Assembly: GCA_002309425.1 (NCBI GenBank)
Contig: DBXD01000062.1
Location: 1 to 10,200, forward strand
Direction: 5' to 3'
Length of the DNA: 10,200 nt
From: Cyanobacteria bacterium UBA1221
GTDB lineage: Bacteria > Cyanobacteriota > Vampirovibrionia > Gastranaerophilales > Gastranaerophilaceae
Within the stretch, counting starts at the first letter, position 1. Each line of letters opens with the position of its first letter. The notes under the pieces were generated by a model. It searched no databases. It saw only the letters and a list, made by a program, of their open reading frames with translations, and was not told where the DNA came from. A program made the translations under genes and the position numbers. Below, piece by piece: positions 6,703 to 10,200 of the stretch.

Positions 6703-6833
6703 TTAATTCCTGACTCGGAACTGATACTCCGAGCTGACATTATCGCCATAGCACGGCGTTTTCTCGCCCCTCTTAATATAAAATCCACACTGTCAGATCT
6801 ATTTGACGAGGGTGAAACAATCTTTTTTAACAT
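6678..6833 (-). CDS. Small, very basic, Ser-rich protein of 51 residues, unrecognised
   Basis: ATG 6833 to TAA 6678 encodes 51 residues. The evidence that it is real: AAAGGAG with GGAG at 6842-6845, 8 bases from the ATG, a complete frame, and a strong terminator 58 bases downstream. It starts MLKKIVSPSS and contains a basic patch GARKRRAMA at 22-30. I count 11 Lys/Arg against 3 Asp/Glu, and 10 serines. There is no hydrophobic stretch long enough for a membrane helix, no cysteine and no Gly-Gly leader. Possible roles are nucleic-acid or ribosome binding, or a secreted or modified peptide; none is shown. No clear promoter is visible; the 252 bases upstream (6834-7085) hold nothing else I can call beyond the second 13-base element. 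Confidence 0.7.
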   Translation of the reverse strand: MLKKIVSPSSNRSDSVDFILRGARKRRAMAIMSARSISSESGIKTTFAVVK

Positions 6834-6947
6834 TTACCTAACTCCTTTTATTATTTTCTGATTACAAATAACATATCGGCAAGGTTCATGAAAAACTTTA
6901 ACCTTTAAAGCCAAGTTGTTACAAATGTTAAAAAATATGATTAAAAG

Positions 6948-6960
6948 ATAATACAACGAT
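6948..6960 (-). repeat. 13-base element ATCGTTGTATTAT, copy 2
   Basis: This matches the copy at 6557-6569 exactly and in the same direction. If its TATTAT acted as a -10, transcription would start near 6941 and give the small gene a leader of about 108 bases. The -35 position (AATGTC) is poor, so this is weak. Confidence 0.35.
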
Positions 6961-7085
6961 GGGACAATAAGACATTAGGTTTGTATTGACACAGCGCAAA
7001 TTAAAATAGGCATTAATTGACAGACTGCAATCTTCCCCACACTTATAAGGTAAATTTTTCGGGTTTTATCGTAAATATATCTATA

Positions 7086-7391
7086 TCAGATTAACCCGTC
7101 ATCTCCATACGGATCCCATTTCGGGTGGAAAATATCCATATTGAGGCTGCCATCTTCACGGTAAATCGGTTTAGGCGGTTCCCATGTACCATTTCTTATT
7201 GCCTCTTCAATTTCTTTTGCTTCTCTATACTCTGCACGCCACCATGCATCTGTTGCGGCATCCACACCTATAGGTTTTGATTTTAAAACTTCATCCATTG
7301 ATTTATAATCAGGTTCCACTGCTTTGAGTACAATCAAATCAGGATTAGCTTTCAGCGCCGCAATAAATGGACAAATTTTTGGTATTGGCAT
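7086..7391 (-). CDS. Conserved-looking hypothetical protein, 101 residues
   Basis: I do not recognise this protein. It is soluble, with no signal peptide or membrane segment. The N-terminal third (MPIPKICPFIAALKANPDL) is neutral. The middle (49-68) is a charged helix starting at Trp50-Trp51 and rich in Glu, Arg and Ala. The C-terminal third is rich in Pro, Trp, Asp and Tyr (Trp70, Trp92; WEPPKPIYRED, WDPYGDDG) and may be extended. There is one cysteine (Cys7). The gene is well supported: GGAGG at 7398-7402 sits 6 bases before ATG 7391, and TATAAT at 7419-7424 gives a 21-base leader. It has no recognisable terminator and is separated from gapA by the gapA terminator, so it is its own unit. Confidence 0.8.
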   Translation of the reverse strand: MPIPKICPFIAALKANPDLIVLKAVEPDYKSMDEVLKSKPIGVDAATDAWWRAEYREAKEIEEAIRNGTWEPPKPIYREDGSLNMDIFHPKWDPYGDDGLI

Positions 7392-7418
7392 ACATTTCCT
7401 CCCAAATACTCATATTCA

Positions 7419-7424
7419 ATTATA
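7419..7424 (-). promoter_or_regulatory. Promoter of the 101-residue protein
   Basis: A perfect TATAAT on the minus strand predicts a start near 7412, 21 bases before the ATG. Upstream is T-rich DNA without a good -35 hexamer. Confidence 0.5.
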
Positions 7425-7460
7425 AAACAAGAAAACAAAAAAATTTGCTAGTAAAATGAA

Positions 7461-7496
7461 TAAAAAAATGAGCGTAACCTAAAAGTTACGCTCATT
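7461..7496 (-). terminator. Rho-independent terminator of gapA
   Basis: A perfect 12-bp stem (7467-7478 with 7485-7496, core GAGCGTAAC) with a 6-base loop. Reading the minus strand, the stem runs into a T7 tract (complement of A 7462-7468). It begins 17 bases after the gapA stop. The sequence is GC-rich for this genome and should be efficient. Confidence 0.88.
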
Positions 7497-7512
7497 CTTG
7501 TAAAAATCAGAT

Positions 7513-8517
7513 TTACAGCTTAGAAGCAACCATCAATGTTGTTTCTGCCAATCTTGTAGAATAACCCATTTCGTTATCGTACCAAGAAATAATCTTAACT
7601 TGGTTGCCACCCATTACACGAGTTAATAAAGCATCAACTGTTGAAGATTGAGAAGTACCAACATAATCTGAAGATACTAACGGTTCTTCTGTATAGCAAA
7701 GAACGTGTCCGTCAGCACCTGCTTTTAAAGCTGCGTTTACTTCTTCTACCGTAACGTCTTTAGCCAACTCAAATACAACGTCAACCAAAGATACGTCCGG
7801 AGTAGGAACTCTCATTGCAAAACCGTCCAATTTACCCTTTAATTGAGGTAATACAAGTGCAACAGCCTTAGCAGCACCTGTTTTTGTAGGACAAATGTTA
7901 AGAGCACCAGCTCTTGCACGACGAGGATCTTTATGACCCGCATCCAAAATTCTCTGGTCACCTGTATATGAGTGAACAGTTGTCATCAAGCCTTTAACTA
8001 TACCGAATTTTTCATCGATAACCTTAGCTACTGGAGCCAGGCAGTTTGTTGTGCAAGAAGCCATAGAAATTACATTGTGTTTTGCAGGGTCATACATTTT
8101 GTCATTTACACCCAAAACAATTGTAATATCTTCGTTTGTTGCAGGAGCGGAAATAATAACCTTCTTAGCACCTGCTGCAATGTGAGCTTTTGCCTTTTCT
8201 CCGTCTGTGAAGAAACCTGTTGATTCAACTACAACTTCAACACCCAAGTCCTTCCAAGGAAGAGCTGCAGGGTCTTTTTCTGCATAGAATTTAATCTTTT
8301 TGCCGTTTACAATGATACCTTCATCATATGCTTCAACAGTACCGTCAAATTTGCCCATAACAGAGTCATATTTGAAAAGTCTTGCTGCATCTTCAGGTTT
8401 TAGACCGGGGTCATTGATTGCAACATAATTAATTTTGTCAAAAATACCTTCTCTGATAGCGGCTCTTAATGTATTTCTGCCAATTCTGCCAAAGCCGTTA
8501 ATAGCTACATTTACCAT
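7513..8517 (-). CDS. gapA: Glyceraldehyde-3-phosphate dehydrogenase, type I
   Basis: This 334-residue, full-length cytoplasmic enzyme converts glyceraldehyde-3-phosphate, phosphate and NAD(P)+ to 1,3-bisphosphoglycerate, the central oxidation of glycolysis. The N-terminal Rossmann fold has INGFGRIGR at 6-14. The catalytic Cys155 lies in SMASCTTNC, with His182 in VHSYTGDQ. Substrate-phosphate-binding residues are in RRARAGALN, and WYDNEMGYS (312-320) is the C-terminal signature. Cofactor: Asp36 in AINDPG favours NAD, but residues 192-195 read DAGH where NAD-specific Bacillus-type enzymes have DLPH and cyanobacterial/plastid dual enzymes DASH; NAD, NADP or both is open. GGAG (8527-8530) is 9 bases from the ATG. 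It has its own strong promoter and terminator, and no other glycolytic gene is adjacent. Confidence 0.97.
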   Translation of the reverse strand: MVNVAINGFGRIGRNTLRAAIREGIFDKINYVAINDPGLKPEDAARLFKYDSVMGKFDGTVEAYDEGIIVNGKKIKFYAEKDPAALPWKDLGVEVVVESTGFFTDGEKAKAHIAAGAKKVIISAPATNEDITIVLGVNDKMYDPAKHNVISMASCTTNCLAPVAKVIDEKFGIVKGLMTTVHSYTGDQRILDAGHKDPRRARAGALNICPTKTGAAKAVALVLPQLKGKLDGFAMRVPTPDVSLVDVVFELAKDVTVEEVNAALKAGADGHVLCYTEEPLVSSDYVGTSQSSTVDALLTRVMGGNQVKIISWYDNEMGYSTRLAETTLMVASKL

Positions 8518-8561
8518 AAGTTTTTACTCCTTCTTATTTTGTAAATCTTATATACATGTTC

Positions 8562-8590
8562 TTTATAACACCAACATAAACCTTAATCAA
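8562..8590 (-). promoter_or_regulatory. gapA promoter
   Basis: On the minus strand TTGATT (8590-8585), an exact 17-base spacer, then TATAAA (8567-8562) preceded by TGT, so both -35 and extended -10 are present. The predicted start is near 8555, giving a leader of about 38 bases. This is among the best promoters in the window and fits an abundant enzyme. Confidence 0.75.
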
Positions 8591-8629
8591 GTGGGTTAAA
8601 CCATATAAAACATTAAGAAATAATTAATT

Positions 8630-8716
8630 TTAAGCTATTGTAATCAAAATAAATAAAATAATTACACCATACAAAATTCTCTTCCAACGGACAAAAAAAA
8701 CAGGAAGTGATTTCAT
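8630..8716 (-). CDS. Predicted 28-residue single-pass membrane peptide
   Basis: ATG 8716 to TAA 8630 encodes 28 residues. Positions 10-13 are RWKR, followed by a hydrophobic run ILYGVIILFILITIA to the C-terminus, so the positive-inside rule puts the N-terminus in the cytoplasm. Upstream is a G7 run (8718-8724), one base from the ATG, whose distal part could act as a ribosome binding site. A consensus promoter at 8765-8793 would give a 42-base leader. I know no family match. Small membrane subunits (KdpF, CydX-like) and type I toxins look alike at this level. Cautions: AT-rich DNA produces hydrophobic short frames by chance, and the first third of the gene overlaps a terminator-like hairpin. 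Confidence 0.42.
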   Translation of the reverse strand: MKSLPVFFVRWKRILYGVIILFILITIA

Positions 8717-8728
8717 TCCCCCCCTGTT
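8693..8728 (-). terminator. Terminator-like hairpin with T8 tract
   Basis: AACAGG (8699-8704 complement side) pairs with CCTGTT (8723-8728). Read on the minus strand the stem is followed by a T8 tract ending at 8693. An alternative inner pairing GGAA/TTCC leaves part of the G7 run bulged. It may end transcription from the large gene at 8855-10200 (127 bases past its stop), or end a transcript of about 65 bases that starts at the promoter 8765-8793, or act as an attenuator for what follows. It overlaps the start of the predicted 28-residue peptide. Confidence 0.55.
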
Positions 8729-8764
8729 AAGATTTACACTAGCCGAAATATAAATAGCATGTAT

Positions 8765-8793
8765 ATTATAACATCTATCATTAAATTTTTCAA
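8765..8793 (-). promoter_or_regulatory. Near-consensus promoter in the gene-free stretch before gapA
   Basis: TTGAAA (8793-8788), a 17-base spacer, then TATAAT (8770-8765) preceded by TGT, all on the minus strand. The predicted start is near 8758. There is no large gene immediately downstream: what follows is a hairpin with a T8 tract (8728-8693), the 28-residue frame, and then the gapA promoter. Confidence 0.65.
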
Positions 8794-8805
8794 AATATCA
8801 TAATA

Positions 8806-8862
8806 AATCTTAATAAAGTGTAATATTGAGGCCGAATGAACGGTTAATTAATTATTAAGATT
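8806..8862 (-). repeat. 11-bp inverted repeat bracketing the stop of the right-edge gene
   Basis: AATCTTAATAA (8806-8816) is perfectly complementary to TTATTAAGATT (8852-8862), with a 35-base loop. The stop codon of the right-edge gene (8857-8855) is inside one arm. There is no proper T tract after it, so it may be a 3'-end structure protecting the mRNA or a weak terminator. Confidence 0.45.
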
Positions 8863-10200
8863 GAAACTGTTTAAAAGTATTATCAATATTCTTTGAAATC
8901 AAATTCTTTACGGTTTCATACTCAGTATTTAAAGAAAGTAATTCCGCATCGACAGATTTAGTTTCAATTTCAATACGTTGTTCTTTATAATTTATTCTGT
9001 TCTTTACATAAGTATATTCACGTTCTGCCTGAGCCACCGCATCTTCATCGGTTTCTTCAATAATGTGCCCGCCATGAACCTGCGCATACCTTGTCTGGTA
9101 ATAGTTGTTATCCTGCTCATTCAAAGAGGTTATAAAAAGTTGTCCGTTTTTAATTGCATTGTTCAGGTACGCATTATCGTTTAGTCTTTGATTTTCGTAC
9201 CAGCCTGAGGCACAAATATTGTTAAATATAATACTGTAAAATTCTGCTTGCCAACACGGCTGCAGCGTATCTTCGCTCTCAGGCAGATTTATGGTATATA
9301 AGTAATTCAGATTGTCAGTAATATATGATGACTCCGTAGCTTTTCGGGCTATTGCACAATTATTTGAATAGTCATCCATACCATCAAGAAATTCCGTAAG
9401 GAAAGCTTCCGCCAAATTCGACAGACTTAAACCATAAGCGCCATAATATCTGACCCAACAGTTATAACTGTTTGCGTATTCCTGTGCCTTGTTCTGGTTC
9501 TCAAGGGTAACAGAATCCCAAGAACCGTCTGCTATAACTTCTACATGGTTAGAATCATCTTCATTGGTTCCGGGGTCTAATCTTCTGAGCAAATTAGCAA
9601 AGGCATGACTAAAAGCAGCCATATCATGCGGTGAAGCCTGTACTCCGGCCGTTCCGCTATCGGTGTCCGGTATAAAGAGGTTATACATACTCTTTGCCAA
9701 ACCGTCTATAAAGTTTACTAATGTAAGTACCAACGGAGATGGATCATCCGCATCATGATCTCCTTCGTTTTTATGCGTTGCGTTTTCCGCCTTGGCTACC
9801 AAGGCATCATATTCATCAAGAGTTCCACCATCATTATCAGCACCTAACCAACTTATATTATTAACTTTTTCGAACCATTCCCTTACATCCAGAGTCGCAA
9901 TATTTTCATATCCTCCGTTATTTATATAACTGGATATTGCATTTATTGTATTATGAGCCAATGTATATATTTGGTTGCTGGTAGTAGCAGTACCGCTACC
10001 GCTAGTACTATTTGATCCGGTATCTGTTAAATACGTTAAAGTAACATTATTAGATAACAGTTCTGCAAGATTAAATGCGTAGTCATTACCGGAACTTAAA
10101 CTTGAGGATGCACCGCCTGATGGCAGATACCCGCTATTCATATGTAAATTAGTTACACCATAGTGTCTGGTCCACCCCTGTAAAAGGTAATTCTCAGGAT
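8855..10200 (-). CDS. Large Asn/Ser-rich protein with C-terminal coiled coil (5' end beyond window)
   Basis: The frame is open to the right edge: 19 further codons (10142-10198) precede the first visible ATG at 10141, so that ATG is not the true start and the N-terminus is missing. About 447 residues are visible. Numbering from that ATG, residues 8-60 are Ser/Gly/Thr-rich and low in complexity (ASSSLSSG, STSGSGTATTS). Residues 80-360 are acidic, aromatic and Asn-rich with four cysteines (228, 262, 296, 310). Residues 366-425 are charged heptad-like helix, probably coiled coil, ending KQFQS. There is no membrane anchor in the visible part. I recall C-terminal coiled coils of this kind in hypothetical proteins of gut Gastranaerophilales, but that is memory and not a search result. 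A surface or secreted role is plausible only from composition. Confidence 0.85.
   Translation of the reverse strand, partial: PENYLLQGWTRHYGVTNLHMNSGYLPSGGASSSLSSGNDYAFNLAELLSNNVTLTYLTDTGSNSTSGSGTATTSNQIYTLAHNTINAISSYINNGGYENIATLDVREWFEKVNNISWLGADNDGGTLDEYDALVAKAENATHKNEGDHDADDPSPLVLTLVNFIDGLAKSMYNLFIPDTDSGTAGVQASPHDMAAFSHAFANLLRRLDPGTNEDDSNHVEVIADGSWDSVTLENQNKAQEYANSYNCWVRYYGAYGLSLSNLAEAFLTEFLDGMDDYSNNCAIARKATESSYITDNLNYLYTINLPESEDTLQPCWQAEFYSIIFNNICASGWYENQRLNDNAYLNNAIKNGQLFITSLNEQDNNYYQTRYAQVHGGHIIEETDEDAVAQAEREYTYVKNRINYKEQRIEIETKSVDAELLSLNTEYETVKNLISKNIDNTFKQFQS

Noticed and set aside
6986..7022. Two TTGACA boxes 31 bases apart on the plus strand
   Set aside because: Neither has a -10 at 16-18 bases and no plus-strand gene follows.
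6834..7085. Short minus-strand frames of 12-15 codons between the 51- and 101-residue genes
   Set aside because: None has a ribosome binding site; the lengths are what chance gives.
8718..8724. G7/C7 run as a sequencing or assembly slip
   Set aside because: It lies upstream of the 28-residue frame, so a length error would not change any coding frame; left as is.
8732..8760. An 8-codon frame starting at the predicted transcription start near 8758
   Set aside because: Too short to support; a leader peptide is possible but nothing in its codons (no run of one amino acid) suggests attenuation by translation.
10139..10141. ATG as the true start of the right-edge gene
   Set aside because: The frame stays open for 19 codons to the window edge and no ribosome binding site precedes this ATG.

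Overview
The window is AT-rich bacterial DNA with compact genes, clear AGGAG-type ribosome binding sites and short T-tailed hairpin terminators. The gene mix (RlmN, thioredoxin, a GAPDH-type glycolytic enzyme, a sugar-phosphate-type transporter, large Asn/Ser-rich coiled-coil proteins of unknown function) would suit a fermentative, gut-type low-GC organism. My best guess is the non-photosynthetic cyanobacterial sister group (Melainabacteria/Gastranaerophilales). This rests on the general look of the proteins and not on any search, so it is tentative.

Layout. Positions 1-1281 hold the start of a large minus-strand gene for an unrecognised coiled-coil protein that runs off the left edge in a Glu/Thr-rich repeat. 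Next comes minus-strand trxA (1432-1755) with its own terminator. TrxA diverges from a plus-strand run: a DEDDh 3'-5' exonuclease with an extra C-terminal domain (1848-2762), an organophosphate:phosphate-type MFS transporter (2780-4210), a YkgJ-type cysteine-cluster protein (4259-4948) and rlmN (4976-5995). The last two appear to begin exactly at a predicted transcription start, so they may be leaderless. rlmN ends tail-to-tail, with a 4-base overlap, against a minus-strand exported EF-hand protein (5992-6543).

The rest is minus strand. There is a very basic 51-residue small protein (6678-6833) with a strong ribosome binding site and a clean terminator, a 101-residue protein of unknown function (7086-7391), and gapA (7513-8517) with a near-ideal promoter and terminator. 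Upstream of gapA lies a predicted 28-residue single-pass membrane peptide (8630-8716). It has its own consensus promoter, and a terminator-like hairpin overlaps its start codon. A large, right-truncated Ser/Asn-rich protein with a C-terminal coiled coil fills 8855-10200.

How the genes relate. No single pathway covers the window. The exonuclease and transporter are probably co-transcribed (17-base gap). TrxA, GAPDH and RlmN are housekeeping. The least described material is the two small genes at 6678-6833 and 8630-8716 and the possible RNA switch at the latter. No tRNA, rRNA, CRISPR array, insertion sequence or integration site was seen.
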